64,000 bases of DNA. Source: Bradyrhizobium sp. SZCCT0231. Lineage in GTDB: Bacteria > Pseudomonadota > Alphaproteobacteria > Rhizobiales > Xanthobacteraceae. The position numbers were made by a program, and so were the translations under genes. Each line of letters begins with the position of its first letter. Position 1 is the stretch's first letter. The notes under the pieces were generated by a model, which was not told the origin of the DNA, did not search any database, and saw only the letters and a program-made list of their open reading frames with translations. Of the stretch, positions 51,596 to 61,099 are shown in pieces. Location of the stretch: assembly GCF_018130245.1 (NCBI RefSeq), contig NZ_JAFCKP010000007.1, positions 62,001-126,000 of the forward strand, in the 5' to 3' direction.

Positions 51596-52435
51596 ATGTC
51601 GACATCCGCCGCGCTCAAGCCAGCCGCAACCCAACCTGATCTTGCCGCCGTCAAGCAGCGCCAGCACGGCGCCTGGTCGTCGGGCGACTATGCCGTGGTC
51701 GGCACCACCCTGCAGATCGTCGGCGAGCAGCTCTGTGAGGCCATCGACTTACGCGCCGGCAGCAAGGTGCTCGACGTTGCCGCCGGCAACGGCAATGCGA
51801 CGCTGGCGGCGGCGCGGCGCTGGTGTGACGTCACATCCACCGATTACGTGCCGGCGCTGCTCAAGCGTGGGCGCGAGCGCGCGGCGGCCGAACATCTCAT
51901 GGTCGAGTTCCGCGAGGCGGATGCCGAAGCGCTGCCGTTTGCCGACGCCAGCTACGACGTCGTGCTCTCGACCTTCGGTGTGATGTTCACGCCGGACCAG
52001 GACAAGGCCGCCTCCGAGCTCGCGCGGGTCTGCAAATCCGGCGGCACGATCGGCCTCGCCAACTGGACGCCGCAAGGTTTCATCGGCCAGCTGTTCAAGA
52101 CCATCGGCAAGCATCTGCCGCCGCCGGCGGGGGTGAAGTCACCGGCGCTGTGGGGCACGGCGGCGCGGTTGGAAGAGATGTTCGCAAGCCAGGCGTCCGA
52201 GATCGCCGCCGAGCCGCGCATGTTCGTGTTCCGCTATCGCTCGCCCGACCATTGGCTCGACATCTTCAAGACCTTCTACGGGCCTACGCTCAAGGCGTTC
52301 GCCGCGCTCGGCGAGAGCGGCCAGGCCGCGCTGACGCGCGATCTCCTGGCGCTGCTCGGGGAGTTCAACCACGCCGACGACGGCACGATCGTGGTGCACA
52401 GCGAATATCTGGAAGCCGTGATCACCAAGCGCTGA
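51596..52435 (+). CDS. Class I SAM-dependent methyltransferase
   Basis: The 279-aa product has motif I KVLDVAAGNGNATLAAARRW, motif II FREADAEALPFADASYDVVL (with STFGVMF) and GGTIGLANWTP, the layout of UbiE/Coq5-like methyltransferases. The target is unknown. AGGAG upstream of the ATG at 51596 fixes the start over a long non-coding-like extension. It stands alone and converges with the YihY-like gene. Confidence 0.9.
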   Translation: MSTSAALKPAATQPDLAAVKQRQHGAWSSGDYAVVGTTLQIVGEQLCEAIDLRAGSKVLDVAAGNGNATLAAARRWCDVTSTDYVPALLKRGRERAAAEHLMVEFREADAEALPFADASYDVVLSTFGVMFTPDQDKAASELARVCKSGGTIGLANWTPQGFIGQLFKTIGKHLPPPAGVKSPALWGTAARLEEMFASQASEIAAEPRMFVFRYRSPDHWLDIFKTFYGPTLKAFAALGESGQAALTRDLLALLGEFNHADDGTIVVHSEYLEAVITKR

Positions 52436-52450
52436 CAGCGCCTGAGATGC

Positions 52451-52475
52451 GGTCAGGCCGGCCTCGGGCCTGACC
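52451..52475. terminator. Hairpin between convergent genes
   Basis: GGTCAGGCC-GGCCTC-GGGCCTGACC is a nearly perfect hairpin between the methyltransferase gene and the convergent YihY-like gene. It lacks a T-run. Confidence 0.6.
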
Positions 52476-52483
52476 GCCACCGA

Positions 52484-53614
52484 TCAAAATGGCGCGGTGG
52501 CGCCGACCGTGTCGGCCGAGACGGCATCGCGGCTGCCGAGCGGCTTCGGCCGCCCGGTGGTGGTGTCGAGCAGTGTCTGCCGCTCGATCTCCGAATTCAG
52601 CTCGGCGCCGAACATGATGACGATCGCCGACATCCACATCCACGTCATCAGGCCGATCGCAGCGCCCAGAGAGCCGTAGGTCGCATTGTAGTTGGCGAAT
52701 TCCGAGAGGTACCAGGACAGCAGGGCCGAACCGGCGATCCAGAGGATCGCGGCCGTCACGGCTCCGAGGCTGAGCCATTGCCAGCGCGGCGCGTCACGGC
52801 TGGGCGCGAAGCGGTAGAGGATGGCGAGTGCGACGAGCAGGATGAGAAACAGCAGCGGCCATCGTGCGAGCGCGACGATCAGCTTGCTTTCGGGCGCCAT
52901 GCCGAGATGGTTGAGCGCAAGCGGGAAGGCGACGACGGCCCCCACCATCAACAGCAGCGCCACGATGCCGCCGACGGTGAAGGCCAGCGAGACCATGTTC
53001 AGCCGGATGAAGCTGCGCTTCTCGCGTTCCTCATAGGCGACGTTGAGGGCGTCGAAGATCGCCTTGACACCGGCATTGGCGCTCCAGATCGCAAGCAGCA
53101 GGCCGAGCAGGAAGGTGACACCGAGTGTCGTATTGCCGTTCGACACCACGCGCGCGACCTGGTCTTCGACGATCTGGAACGAGCCTTCAGGCAGCATGGT
53201 CGCAAGCGTCTGGAGGTTGGCGCTGATCGTCGCGGGATCGGCGAACAGGGCATAAGAGGAGACGAGCGCGGTGACTGCGGGGAAGAGCGCGAGCAGGCCG
53301 AAGAAGACGACGCCGCCCGCCGTCGCGAGCAGGCGATCCTCGCCGATGCGCTGATAGGTCCGCCAGAAAATATCCTTCCAGCCCGACCAGGGGATCTCGA
53401 TCGGAGTTTTCGCCCGACGGCCCCGGCCGGGCTGCATCGCCGCACCGGCCGGGTGCGTTTCCGGTGAATTCGCTTCGCCCTTGCGGTGGTGTTGCGGAGG
53501 CCCCGACCGGATCAGGCCCGTGTCCTGAAAGTAGCGCTCCGCCGTCAGCACGAAGACGGCTGTCGCCGCCACCAGCAGCCAGGAGTCGATCGGTTCGGAG
53601 CGCCGCGCCAGCAT
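52484..53614 (-). CDS. YihY/BrkB-family inner membrane protein
   Basis: The 376-aa product has the YihY core: WKDIFWRTYQRIGEDRLLAT, GGVVFFGLLALFPAVTALVS and LAIWSANAGVKAIFDALNVA, with AYEEREKRSFIRL, followed by four further hydrophobic segments and IVIMFGAELNSEIERQT. An N-terminal extension of about 80 residues contains one more likely membrane span (SWLLVAATAVFVLTAERYF). The AGGAGG site before the ATG at 53614 decides the start. Its first base is shared with the last base of the upstream stop. Function of the family is unsettled. Confidence 0.9.
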   Translation of the reverse strand: MLARRSEPIDSWLLVAATAVFVLTAERYFQDTGLIRSGPPQHHRKGEANSPETHPAGAAMQPGRGRRAKTPIEIPWSGWKDIFWRTYQRIGEDRLLATAGGVVFFGLLALFPAVTALVSSYALFADPATISANLQTLATMLPEGSFQIVEDQVARVVSNGNTTLGVTFLLGLLLAIWSANAGVKAIFDALNVAYEEREKRSFIRLNMVSLAFTVGGIVALLLMVGAVVAFPLALNHLGMAPESKLIVALARWPLLFLILLVALAILYRFAPSRDAPRWQWLSLGAVTAAILWIAGSALLSWYLSEFANYNATYGSLGAAIGLMTWMWMSAIVIMFGAELNSEIERQTLLDTTTGRPKPLGSRDAVSADTVGATAPF

Positions 53615-54231
53615 CACGCCTCCTGACTGTGCCTGTGGCGCCGCCGGCGGGCGGCCGTCAGCCCGACCAGGCCGACGGCGGCGAGCATCAGGCCAAGTTG
53701 CACGGGGCGGTTGGCACGGGCCGGCCAAGCCGTGCTGCCATAAGCCTTGCTGCCATAAGCTTTGCTGTCATGACCGCGTTCACCCGGCCCGAGCGGTGCG
53801 AGGGGAATCGTCGTCGCTACCTCCTTCACCGCCTGCTTGACCGTTCCGCGCGGGATCCGCGGCGTCGCGACCGCCACGCGCAGACGGCTCGCAAGCGGCA
53901 CGATCGGCTTGGGCTTGCGCCTCATCTGCGCCATCGCCACCCCGGCACAGACCGCAGCCAACACCAACAGCACGGCGCCGACGGCGCCAAGACCCCAGAA
54001 TTGCCCGTAGGTGATGGCGAGCCAGCGGTACAGGGCGATCAGCCCGACGAAAAATGCTGCGACGACGAACAGGCCCGCGACCGCGAACAGCCCGCCGGCC
54101 ACGGCGTAAGCTGTCACCTTGCCGGTTGCCTGGCTGGTCTGGTCACGCAGATAGGATTGAGCAGCGCGTTTGACGTGATTGAGCTTGAGCGCCACGCCGG
54201 CGCGCAGCAATTCGCCCGATGGCGCGAGCAT
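53614..54231 (-). CDS. Holin-like membrane protein
   Basis: The 205-aa product has two adjacent hydrophobic hairpin spans (AVAGGLFAVAGLFVVAAFFV and LGAVGAVLLVLAAVCAGVAM), a basic linker and a last span near the end (LGLMLAAVGLVGLTA) before RRRRHRH. It recalls the phage-holin-superfamily/DUF1469-like proteins. GGAGG 8 nt upstream supports the ATG at 54231 rather than a TTG at 54255. It is co-translated with the YihY-like gene. Confidence 0.7.
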   Translation of the reverse strand: MLAPSGELLRAGVALKLNHVKRAAQSYLRDQTSQATGKVTAYAVAGGLFAVAGLFVVAAFFVGLIALYRWLAITYGQFWGLGAVGAVLLVLAAVCAGVAMAQMRRKPKPIVPLASRLRVAVATPRIPRGTVKQAVKEVATTIPLAPLGPGERGHDSKAYGSKAYGSTAWPARANRPVQLGLMLAAVGLVGLTAARRRRHRHSQEA

Positions 54232-54322
54232 GCGGACATCCTCCGAGAGCGACAAAAAAGTCCGTCGGGGGATGAACGTGGCGGTATTTGACTTGTTCCG
54301 GGGAAGCGCGCGTCGCAGAGGC

Positions 54323-55282
54323 TCAGCCGAGATCGGCGGCTGCGATCCAGAACACCTCGCCCTCGGAATCTTCGGTGTCGAGCCAGAGCAGCGGCAATTC
54401 CGGAAAGGCCTCGTCGATCAGCTCGCGGCCGCGGCCGATCTCGCAGATCAGCCCGCCGTCCGGCGTCAGGTGATCGGGCGCATCGCGCAGGATGCGGCGC
54501 ACCACGTCGAGACCGTCGGCGCCGCCGTCGAACGCGAGCTTCGGCTCGGCCCGGCACTCCGGCGGCAGCGCCGCCATGCCTTCGGCATCGACGTAGGGCG
54601 GATTGGTGATGATCAGGTCGTATCTGTTGTCGCCGAGCGGGGCGAACAGGTCGCCGCGATAGAGGCTGATCCGGTCCGTGAGCCCGTAGTCGCCGACATT
54701 GCGGGCGGCGACTTCAAGTGCCCCCTTGGAGATGTCGACGGCGTCGACGGTGGCGTTCGGGAAATGATGCGCGGCGAGGATCGCGAGGCATCCCGACCCC
54801 GTGCAGAGATCGAGCACGCGCGCGACGGCGGCGGGATCGTCGATCAGCGAGCCGGCCTCGCCGTCGCCGCCGAAATGCGAATCCAGGAGCTCGCCGATGA
54901 AGGAGCGCGGAATGATGACGCGCTCGTCGACATAGAAGGGCAGGCCGCGCATATAGATCTTGTTGACGAGATAGGCGGCCGGTTTGCGCGTCGTGACACG
55001 CTGATGAATCAGGTCGAGGATGGCCTTGCCTTCTGCGGCGGTGACGCGCGCGTTGGCAAAGATCTCGAACTGTTCGGGATTGAGATGCAGCGCCTCGCAG
55101 ACCAGGAAGGCGGCTTCCGCGACCGGGTCGGTGGTGCCGTGGGCAAAGGCGAGCCTGGCTTCGACGAAGCGGCTCACGGCATAGCGGACGAAGTCGAGCA
55201 GCGTGCGAAGCTCGCCGGGCCCCACCTTCGCAAGCTTCGGCGCGGCGCGGCCGCGCGCGGTCTTTTTCGCAACTTTTGCCAT
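54323..55282 (-). CDS. prmB: 50S ribosomal protein uL3 glutamine methyltransferase
   Basis: The 319-aa product shows the PrmB/PrmC-type methyltransferase: RVLDLCTGSGCLAILAAHHF for SAM binding and the catalytic IITNPPYVDAEGM. The N-terminus carries the PrmB-type TTDPVAEAAFLVCEALHL and AYLVNKIYMRGLPFYVDERV with IIPRS. It methylates a Gln of ribosomal protein L3; PrmC, the release-factor enzyme, lacks this N-terminal part. Its start overlaps the moaE stop. Confidence 0.9.
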   Translation of the reverse strand: MAKVAKKTARGRAAPKLAKVGPGELRTLLDFVRYAVSRFVEARLAFAHGTTDPVAEAAFLVCEALHLNPEQFEIFANARVTAAEGKAILDLIHQRVTTRKPAAYLVNKIYMRGLPFYVDERVIIPRSFIGELLDSHFGGDGEAGSLIDDPAAVARVLDLCTGSGCLAILAAHHFPNATVDAVDISKGALEVAARNVGDYGLTDRISLYRGDLFAPLGDNRYDLIITNPPYVDAEGMAALPPECRAEPKLAFDGGADGLDVVRRILRDAPDHLTPDGGLICEIGRGRELIDEAFPELPLLWLDTEDSEGEVFWIAAADLG

Positions 55283-55749
55283 CAGGATTTCTTCCAGCGC
55301 GCGGCGGCTTCGTCGTCACGGGCGTGGGCCTCGACCCAGCCGGTGCCGGTGGCGCCCTCTTCCTTCTTCCAGAACGGCGCACTGGTCTTGAGGTAGTCCA
55401 TCAGGAACTCGGCCGCCTGGAACGCTGCCTGGCGGTGCTGCGAGGCGGTGAGCACCAGTACGATGTTCTGGCCGGGCATGAAGCGGCCGACGCGGTGGAT
55501 CACCGTGACGCCGTTGAGCGGCCAGCGCGAAATGGCCTCGTCGGTGTGACGCCTGATCTCTTCCTCGGCCATGCCGGGATAATGCTCGAGCGTGAGCGCA
55601 GCGATCTTGGCGCTGTCGTCGTCGGCGCGGCAGATGCCGGAAAAGCTCACGACCGCGCCGATGTCGGTCCGGCTCTCGGTCAGGAGCGCGATCTCGCGCG
55701 CGATGTCGAAATCGTCTTCCTGGATGCGGATGGTGACGGGGCAGGTCAT
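55282..55749 (-). CDS. moaE: Molybdopterin synthase catalytic subunit
   Basis: The 155-aa product has MoaE landmarks: IGAVVSFSGICR, LEHYPGMAEEEI, HRVGRFMPGQNIVLV and the active-site lysines Lys121 and Lys128 in MDYLKTSAPFWKKEE. With MoaD it adds sulfur to precursor Z to make molybdopterin. It lies 4 nt after moaD and overlaps prmB by a single base. Confidence 0.95.
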   Translation of the reverse strand: MTCPVTIRIQEDDFDIAREIALLTESRTDIGAVVSFSGICRADDDSAKIAALTLEHYPGMAEEEIRRHTDEAISRWPLNGVTVIHRVGRFMPGQNIVLVLTASQHRQAAFQAAEFLMDYLKTSAPFWKKEEGATGTGWVEAHARDDEAAARWKKS

Positions 55750-55753
55750 GAGC

Positions 55754-56005
55754 CTAGCCGCCGGTCATCGGCGGGAAGAACGCGATCTCGCGGGCGCCCG
55801 CGATCGCGGCGTCTGATTTGACGTGGGCGTGGTCGATCGCGGCGCGGATCACCTTCGGCTTCTCGAATGCATACGCATAGGCCTCGCTCTGGCCGGAGAG
55901 CCAGGCGATCAGCTCCTCGACGGTGCGCACGCTCGCGGGCGGCTCGATCGTCTCTTCGGCCTTGCCGACGCGCTCGCGCACCCAGGCGAAATACTTCACC
56001 TTCAT
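55754..56005 (-). CDS. moaD: Molybdopterin synthase sulfur carrier subunit
   Basis: The 83-aa product has a ubiquitin-like fold with the diagnostic C-terminal Gly-Gly (FFPPMTGG), which carries the thiocarboxylate, and the starting strand MKVKYFAWVRERVGKAEETI. The ATG at 56005 overlaps the pgsA stop (ATGA), so it is co-translated with pgsA. Confidence 0.93.
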   Translation of the reverse strand: MKVKYFAWVRERVGKAEETIEPPASVRTVEELIAWLSGQSEAYAYAFEKPKVIRAAIDHAHVKSDAAIAGAREIAFFPPMTGG

Positions 56006-56619
56006 CCCTCGTCCTCCTTGATGAGGTGATGGATGCCGGCGCGGAAATAGTCGTAGCCGGTGTACATGGTGAGGATCGCCGAAGCCCACAGCAGCGCCAG
56101 TCCGATCATCGAGACGACCGGCACCACCTCATCGCCGGCGGGACCTGCGAGCAGGAAACCGATGGCGACGAGCTGGACCGTGGTCTTCCATTTGGCGAGC
56201 TTGGTCACGGGCACGCTGACGCGCAGCGCGGCGAGGTACTCGCGCAGGCCCGAGACCAGGATCTCGCGGCACAGGATCACGATGGCGGCCCACAGCGACC
56301 AGCCGTGGATGATGCCGTCCGCGGCGAGCATCAGCAGGCAGGAGGCGACCAGCAGCTTGTCGGCGATCGGGTCGAGCATCCGGCCGAATGCCGATTGCTG
56401 ATTCCATATCCGCGCGTAATAGCCGTCGAGGTAGTCGGTGACCGCAGCCGCAATGAAAATGGCGACCGCGACCCAGCGCAGCCAGAGCGGCTGATCCAGA
56501 ATCGATTGCGCATAGATGCATCCGACCACGACCGGGATCGCGGCGATCCGGCCATAGGTCAGGATGTTGGGGAGGGACATCGCGCGGCTGGTCGTCCCTC
56601 GTGTCGTGGCGATGTTCAT
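56002..56619 (-). CDS. pgsA: CDP-diacylglycerol-glycerol-3-phosphate 3-phosphatidyltransferase
   Basis: The 205-aa membrane enzyme makes phosphatidylglycerophosphate. The CDP-alcohol transferase motif is complete: DYLDGYYAR, then after eight residues G-x3-D-x3-D (GRMLDPIAD). SLPNILTYGRIAAIPVVVGC is the normal N-terminal stretch. The ATG at 56619 has AGGA just upstream; an alternative ATG at 56580 would begin at SLPN. The operon order pgsA-moaD-moaE-prmB is preserved by overlaps. Confidence 0.93.
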   Translation of the reverse strand: MNIATTRGTTSRAMSLPNILTYGRIAAIPVVVGCIYAQSILDQPLWLRWVAVAIFIAAAVTDYLDGYYARIWNQQSAFGRMLDPIADKLLVASCLLMLAADGIIHGWSLWAAIVILCREILVSGLREYLAALRVSVPVTKLAKWKTTVQLVAIGFLLAGPAGDEVVPVVSMIGLALLWASAILTMYTGYDYFRAGIHHLIKEDEG

Positions 56620-56727
56620 CCGTCCTACCAATACCGCTCAAGCCTGAAGGTCAACCGTCCCGCTCCCAAATGCGATGCGGGATGCGACGACCTTATGACC
56701 ATGGCTCCCCTTGGGTCCCCTTGTAGT

Positions 56728-58788
56728 TCACCCCGGCTGGGGATGGAAATATTCGAAAATCCTGCGCGCGCTCTCGGCGCTGACCCCCGGAACCTTGCCG
56801 AGATCGGCAATCGAGGCCCGTTCGATCTCCTTCAGGGTTCCGAAATGGTGCAGCAAGGCACGTTTGCGTGACGGACCGATCCCCGGAATCTCCTGCAAGC
56901 CGGCCTCGCGGATGTCCTTCTTGCGCAGCTTGCGGTGCGAGCCGATGACGAAGCGGTGGGCCTCGTCGCGCAGGCGCTGGATGAAATAGAGCACGGGATC
57001 GCGCGGCTCCAGCTTGATGGCCTCGCGTTCCGGCATGAACAGGGTCTCGCGGCCGGCATCCCGGTCCGGTCCCTTGGCGACCGACATCAGCGACACCTGG
57101 GTCAGGCCGAGATTTGCAAAGATCTCGCGCACCGCGTTGAGCTGGCCGCGACCGCCGTCGATGATGACGAGATCGGGCCATTGCGGGAAATCGTCGTCCT
57201 TGGCCTTGGTGCCGGCGTCCTCGGGCGGATTGATCAGGCGCTTGAAGCGGCGCTCCAGCACCTCGCGCATCATGGCGAAGTCGTCGCCGGGCGTGATCCC
57301 TTCCGACTTGATGTTGAACTTGCGGTACTGGTTCTTCACGAAGCCGTCGGTGCCGGCGACGATCATGGCGCCGACCGCATTGGTGCCCTGGATGTGGCTG
57401 TTGTCGTAGACCTCGATGCGCTTGGGCGGGTGCGGCAGGTTCAGCGTCGTGGCCATGGCCTCGAGCAGGCGGCTCTGCGTTGCGGTGTCCGCGAGCTTGC
57501 GGCCGAGCGCCTCGCGCGCATTGGTCAGCGCGTGGGTGACGAGCTCCTTCTTCTCGCCGCGCTTGGGCGCGGCGACTTCGACCTTGTGGCCGGCCTTGAT
57601 CGACAGCGCGTTCGCAAGCAGCTCGCTCTCCTCGATCTCGTGCGAGAGCAGGATGTTCTTCGGCGGCGGCTTGTCGTCGTAGAACTGGGCGAGGAACGAG
57701 CCGAGCACTTCTTCCGGCGTAAAGGTCTTTTCCGCGCGTGGGAAATAGGCGCGGTTGCCCCAGTTCTGGCCGGTGCGGAAGAAGAACACCTCGACGCAGG
57801 AGAAGCCGCCCTCCTGGTGGATGGCGAACACGTCGGCTTCCTCCACCGTGCGCGGATTGATGCCCTGCTGCGACTGGATCGCCGACAGTGCGGCGAGGCG
57901 GTCGCGGTAGAGTGCGGCGCGCTCGAATTCGAGCTCATTGGCCGCCTTCTCCATCTCGCCAGCGAGCTCCTGCTTCACCGCATGGCTCTTGCCCGACAGG
58001 AAGTCGGTCGCTTCGCGCACCAGTGTCGTATAGCCCGGAAAATCGATCTCGCGGGTACAGGGGCCGGCACAGCGGCGGATCTGATAGAGCAGGCAGGGCC
58101 GGGTGCGGCTCTCGAAGAACGAATCGGTGCAGGAGCGGATCAGGAACGCGCGCTGCAACGCCGTGATGGTGCGGTTGACCGCGCCGGCGGAGGCGAACGG
58201 GCCGAAATAGCGCCCGGGCCGCGTCTGGGCCCCGCGATGCTTGAGGATCTGCGGCGCCCAATGGTCGCCGGTGATCAGGATGTAGGGAAACGACTTGTCG
58301 TCGCGCAGCTGCACGTTGAAGCGCGGCCGCAGCTGCTTGATGAGGTTGGCCTCCAGCAGCAGCGCCTCGGTCTCGGTGTTGGTCGAGACGATCTCCACGG
58401 TGACCGTGGCGGCGATCATGCGCAGGATGCGGGCCGGCAGCGGGGCACTCTGGCGCGCATAGCTGGACAGGCGCTTTTTGACGTTCTTGGCCTTGCCGAC
58501 ATAGAGAACGTCGGCGTTCGCATTGAGCATGCGATAGACGCCGGGCGAGGTGGGTGCGAGCCGAACCGCGCGCTCGATCGCCTCGTGACCGCTCGCCAGC
58601 GGGCCTTCGCCGATCGCGCCGCTCTCTTCCAGGATATCCGGCAGCAGCGCATCGTCCTCGTCGTCGCCGCCTGCTGCGGCGGGATCGACGTCCGGCGCTG
58701 GCAGCCGCTCGGGCGGCGCGTCGCTCGCAATAGCCCGCGGCGACTTGCGCGCGCGGTCGTCCGGATTGTCCGAGGAATCGTGAACCAT
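56728..58788 (-). CDS. uvrC: Excinuclease ABC subunit C
   Basis: The 686-aa product has an N-terminal GIY-YIG nuclease ([20 protein letters not shown], near 80-100), a Cys region ([20 protein letters not shown]), the UVR domain, the C-terminal RNase H-like nuclease ([34 protein letters not shown]) and a helix-hairpin-helix end ([20 protein letters not shown]). About 75 acidic, Pro/Ala-rich residues precede the nuclease and are absent from shorter homologues. UvrC makes the two cuts in nucleotide excision repair. Confidence 0.96.
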   Translation of the reverse strand: MVHDSSDNPDDRARKSPRAIASDAPPERLPAPDVDPAAAGGDDEDDALLPDILEESGAIGEGPLASGHEAIERAVRLAPTSPGVYRMLNANADVLYVGKAKNVKKRLSSYARQSAPLPARILRMIAATVTVEIVSTNTETEALLLEANLIKQLRPRFNVQLRDDKSFPYILITGDHWAPQILKHRGAQTRPGRYFGPFASAGAVNRTITALQRAFLIRSCTDSFFESRTRPCLLYQIRRCAGPCTREIDFPGYTTLVREATDFLSGKSHAVKQELAGEMEKAANELEFERAALYRDRLAALSAIQSQQGINPRTVEEADVFAIHQEGGFSCVEVFFFRTGQNWGNRAYFPRAEKTFTPEEVLGSFLAQFYDDKPPPKNILLSHEIEESELLANALSIKAGHKVEVAAPKRGEKKELVTHALTNAREALGRKLADTATQSRLLEAMATTLNLPHPPKRIEVYDNSHIQGTNAVGAMIVAGTDGFVKNQYRKFNIKSEGITPGDDFAMMREVLERRFKRLINPPEDAGTKAKDDDFPQWPDLVIIDGGRGQLNAVREIFANLGLTQVSLMSVAKGPDRDAGRETLFMPEREAIKLEPRDPVLYFIQRLRDEAHRFVIGSHRKLRKKDIREAGLQEIPGIGPSRKRALLHHFGTLKEIERASIADLGKVPGVSAESARRIFEYFHPQPG

Positions 58789-58883
58789 GGGGCGAATTTA
58801 GGTGCTGGGGGGACCGATTTGAAGTTCCGGCCATGCGGCACGCACAGGATGGCGGCCAGTTCCCGGGTAACGCTTCCTTAAGT

Positions 58884-58914
58884 CTGTTAAGCGGGCGGTA
58901 ACCCGACTTAACAG
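58884..58914. promoter_or_regulatory. Strong hairpin in the uvrC/porin divergent region
   Basis: CTGTTAAG-CGGG-CGGTAA-CCCG-A-CTTAACAG pairs over 12 positions with one bulged A. It lies 96 nt upstream of the uvrC start and 125 nt upstream of the porin start. CCTTTAACTT follows on the plus strand. It could be an operator or a transcript structure of either gene. Confidence 0.55.
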
Positions 58915-59038
58915 CCCTTTAACTTAAAACTCTCGATAAATCTGACGCGAAAGGTTCTTGGTTCCGTAACCCTGCGGTTCTTGCTCGCGCGGCGGCGCGG
59001 GCATCGCACGGGTTGCGACAGTTGCGTTGGAGTGAGTG

Positions 59039-59662
59039 ATGAAGAGGCTCGTTGTGGGCGCAGCCGCGTTGGTTGCAGCCGGCTGGACAGCTTCGGCAGA
59101 GGCCGCCGATCTCAATTACGGGCAGCGTGCGCCCTATACCGTCAACCAGCCGCTCAATGCCTATAGCTGGGCAGGTCCCTATCTCGGCGGCAACATCGGC
59201 TATGAATGGGGCTCGGTCGACAACAACCCCACGAAGCCGTCGGGCTTCGTGGGCGGTGTGCAAGCCGGCTACAATTTCCAGAACGGCCCGTGGGTGTTCG
59301 GTGTCGAGGGCGACATCCAGGCCAGCGGCGCCGACGACACCTTCGCGCCGTGGAAATTCTCCAATCCGTGGTTCGGCACCCTGCGCGGCCGCGCCGGCTA
59401 TACGTTCAGCAATGTGCTGTTCTACGGCACCGCCGGCCTCGCCTTCGGCGAGCTGCGTGGGCAGACCTTCGGCTGGACCGAGTCGCACACCACCGCGGGC
59501 TGGACCATCGGTGCCGGCGCGGAAGTGGGCCTCGCGCCGAACTGGAGCGCCAAGCTCGAATATCTCTACATCGATCTGTCGACGAGCCAGTTCGCAATTA
59601 CGGGCGTGTCAAACGGCTATAGCGCCAGCGTTGTCCGCGCAGGCGTGAACTATCACTTCTGA
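59039..59662 (+). CDS. Outer membrane beta-barrel porin-like protein
   Basis: The 207-aa product has a signal peptide (LVVGAAALVAAGWTASAEAA) and a mature part of alternating hydrophobic strands: GPYLGGNIGYEW, FVGGVQAGYNFQNGPWVFGV, GTLRGRAGYTFSNVLFYGTA, IGAGAEVGLAPNWSAKLEYL. It ends in VRAGVNYHF with the C-terminal Phe needed for barrel insertion. It belongs to the eight-stranded Omp25/RopB-like group abundant in rhizobia. GGAG lies 6 nt before the ATG, and an intrinsic terminator follows. Confidence 0.92.
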   Translation: MKRLVVGAAALVAAGWTASAEAADLNYGQRAPYTVNQPLNAYSWAGPYLGGNIGYEWGSVDNNPTKPSGFVGGVQAGYNFQNGPWVFGVEGDIQASGADDTFAPWKFSNPWFGTLRGRAGYTFSNVLFYGTAGLAFGELRGQTFGWTESHTTAGWTIGAGAEVGLAPNWSAKLEYLYIDLSTSQFAITGVSNGYSASVVRAGVNYHF

Positions 59663-59692
59663 CATCCAAAGAAGAAAATACCGGACCAGCCT

Positions 59693-59720
59693 CCCGGCCG
59701 CTCGCGGCCGGGATTTTTTT
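59693..59720 (+). terminator. Intrinsic terminator after the porin gene
   Basis: CCCGGCCG-CTCG-CGGCCGGG followed by A and seven T is a textbook terminator, 30 nt after the porin stop. Confidence 0.92.
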
Positions 59721-59732
59721 GCTCAAGGCTCG

Positions 59733-59948
59733 CTAGGAGAGGATCACCAAATTGACCGCCTTCGGTCCCTTCCCCTTCTTGTCCGGTTCGACTTCGAAAG
59801 TGATACGCTGTCCTTCGGCAAGGTCCTTCAGTCCCGCCCGCTCCACAGCAGTGATGTGAACGAAGACATCGCGACCGCCGTCATCAGGCTTGATGAAGCC
59901 GTAGCCGCGCTCGCCGTTGAAGAACTTGACCGTTCCCGTCATGGCCAT
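59733..59948 (-). CDS. cspA: Cold-shock-domain protein
   Basis: The 71-aa product is a single cold-shock domain: TGTVKFFNGERGYGFIKPDD carries RNP1, VFVHITAVERAGL carries RNP2 and KGPKAVNLVIL closes the barrel. It binds single-stranded nucleic acids, usually as an RNA chaperone. GGGGGAG is 7 nt before the ATG at 59948. The gap up to the next gene upstream is about 250 nt, leaving room for a long leader of the sort that controls cold-shock genes. Confidence 0.94.
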   Translation of the reverse strand: MAMTGTVKFFNGERGYGFIKPDDGGRDVFVHITAVERAGLKDLAEGQRITFEVEPDKKGKGPKAVNLVILS

Positions 59949-60200
59949 CGGGAAACTCCCCCTCATTGCTCCTCCGCCGCGACGCAGACTCACGTCACGA
60001 CATGACCGGGCCTCACGGAGCCCGGGAGCTGGCCATCCTTCGACGGACCTCGTCGGTCCGGCGGGATCTTTCTTAGGGCCTTCACTCCGCCGCAACCATT
60101 CACGGAAGCGGAACGTAAAGCCAGTCACCCAAACAGCATAATACGGTTCTTTGCAGATTGACTACCGGTCCTGCATATTTTTCCCAAGAATGCCGGAGTG

Positions 60201-61061
60201 TTACGGTCTCGGCACCTCCAATCGGAATCTGGCAGCCCCGCCCTGGCCGAGCGGTATTTCCAGCTCGGGCAGGATGGTCTTGAGCTCGCCGTGCAGCGTA
60301 TAGGGCGGATTGACGATCAGGAGCCCGGTGGAGGTGAGGGCGGCGCTGTCGGCTTGCGGCGCGACGCTGAATTCGAGGCGCAGGCATTTCCCCGGCGGCT
60401 TTGCTGCGGCTGCGAGCCGCGCCACCGTTTGGGCCAGCGTGTCGGTGGCCCGCCGGTTCTTGGCCGGATACCAAATGACATAGATACCGGTCGGCCATTT
60501 CGCGAAGGCCGCCGAGAAGGCTTCGCCCAGCCGCACGAACTCGTCCTTGGCCTCGAAGGGCGGGTCGATCAGCACGAGGCCGCGCCGCTCCTTCGGCGGC
60601 ACGAAGGCCGGCAGTGCAACCCAGCCGTCGAGATCGACTACGCGGGCCTGCTCGTCGCGGCGCAGCACGTCGATCAGCGTTTTCCGCGCCTTCGGCTCGA
60701 GCTCGCAGGCGACGAGGCGGTCCTGGGGCCTGAGCAGGCCGCGCGCGATCAGCGGCGAGCCCGGATAAGCCCTGAGCTCGCCCTTCGGATTGAAGGCGCG
60801 GACGATGTCGAGATAGGGCTTGGTCAGCGCCGCGGTCTCGTTCGACAGGCGCGCCTGCAGCAGCCGCGCAATGCCGGTCAGCCATTCGCCGCCGCGGCGC
60901 GCCTCGTCGCTGTCGAGATCGTAGAGCCCGGCGCCGGCATGGGTGTCGATGACGCGGAACGCCGCCGGCTTGTCCTGCAAGTAGGTGAGGATGCGCGCCA
61001 GCACGATGTGCTTGATGACATCGGCGAAGCTGCCGGCGTGGAAGGCGTGGCGGTAGTTCAT
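60201..61061 (-). CDS. rlmJ: 23S rRNA (adenine2030-N6)-methyltransferase
   Basis: The 286-aa product begins MNYRHAFHAGSFADVIKHIV, the RlmJ signature, and has DTHAGAGLYDL for SAM binding and the catalytic LIDPPFEAKDEF. It methylates A2030 of 23S rRNA. The length is normal. The gene stands alone; a family H repeat lies upstream of it. Confidence 0.94.
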   Translation of the reverse strand: MNYRHAFHAGSFADVIKHIVLARILTYLQDKPAAFRVIDTHAGAGLYDLDSDEARRGGEWLTGIARLLQARLSNETAALTKPYLDIVRAFNPKGELRAYPGSPLIARGLLRPQDRLVACELEPKARKTLIDVLRRDEQARVVDLDGWVALPAFVPPKERRGLVLIDPPFEAKDEFVRLGEAFSAAFAKWPTGIYVIWYPAKNRRATDTLAQTVARLAAAAKPPGKCLRLEFSVAPQADSAALTSTGLLIVNPPYTLHGELKTILPELEIPLGQGGAARFRLEVPRP

Positions 61062-61099
61062 GACGGAGAGTTACGACATCGCGCGATGAAAGTAACTCC

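Noticed and set aside
56935-58881. 648-codon plus-strand open frame
   Set aside because: Antisense to uvrC and without protein-like features.
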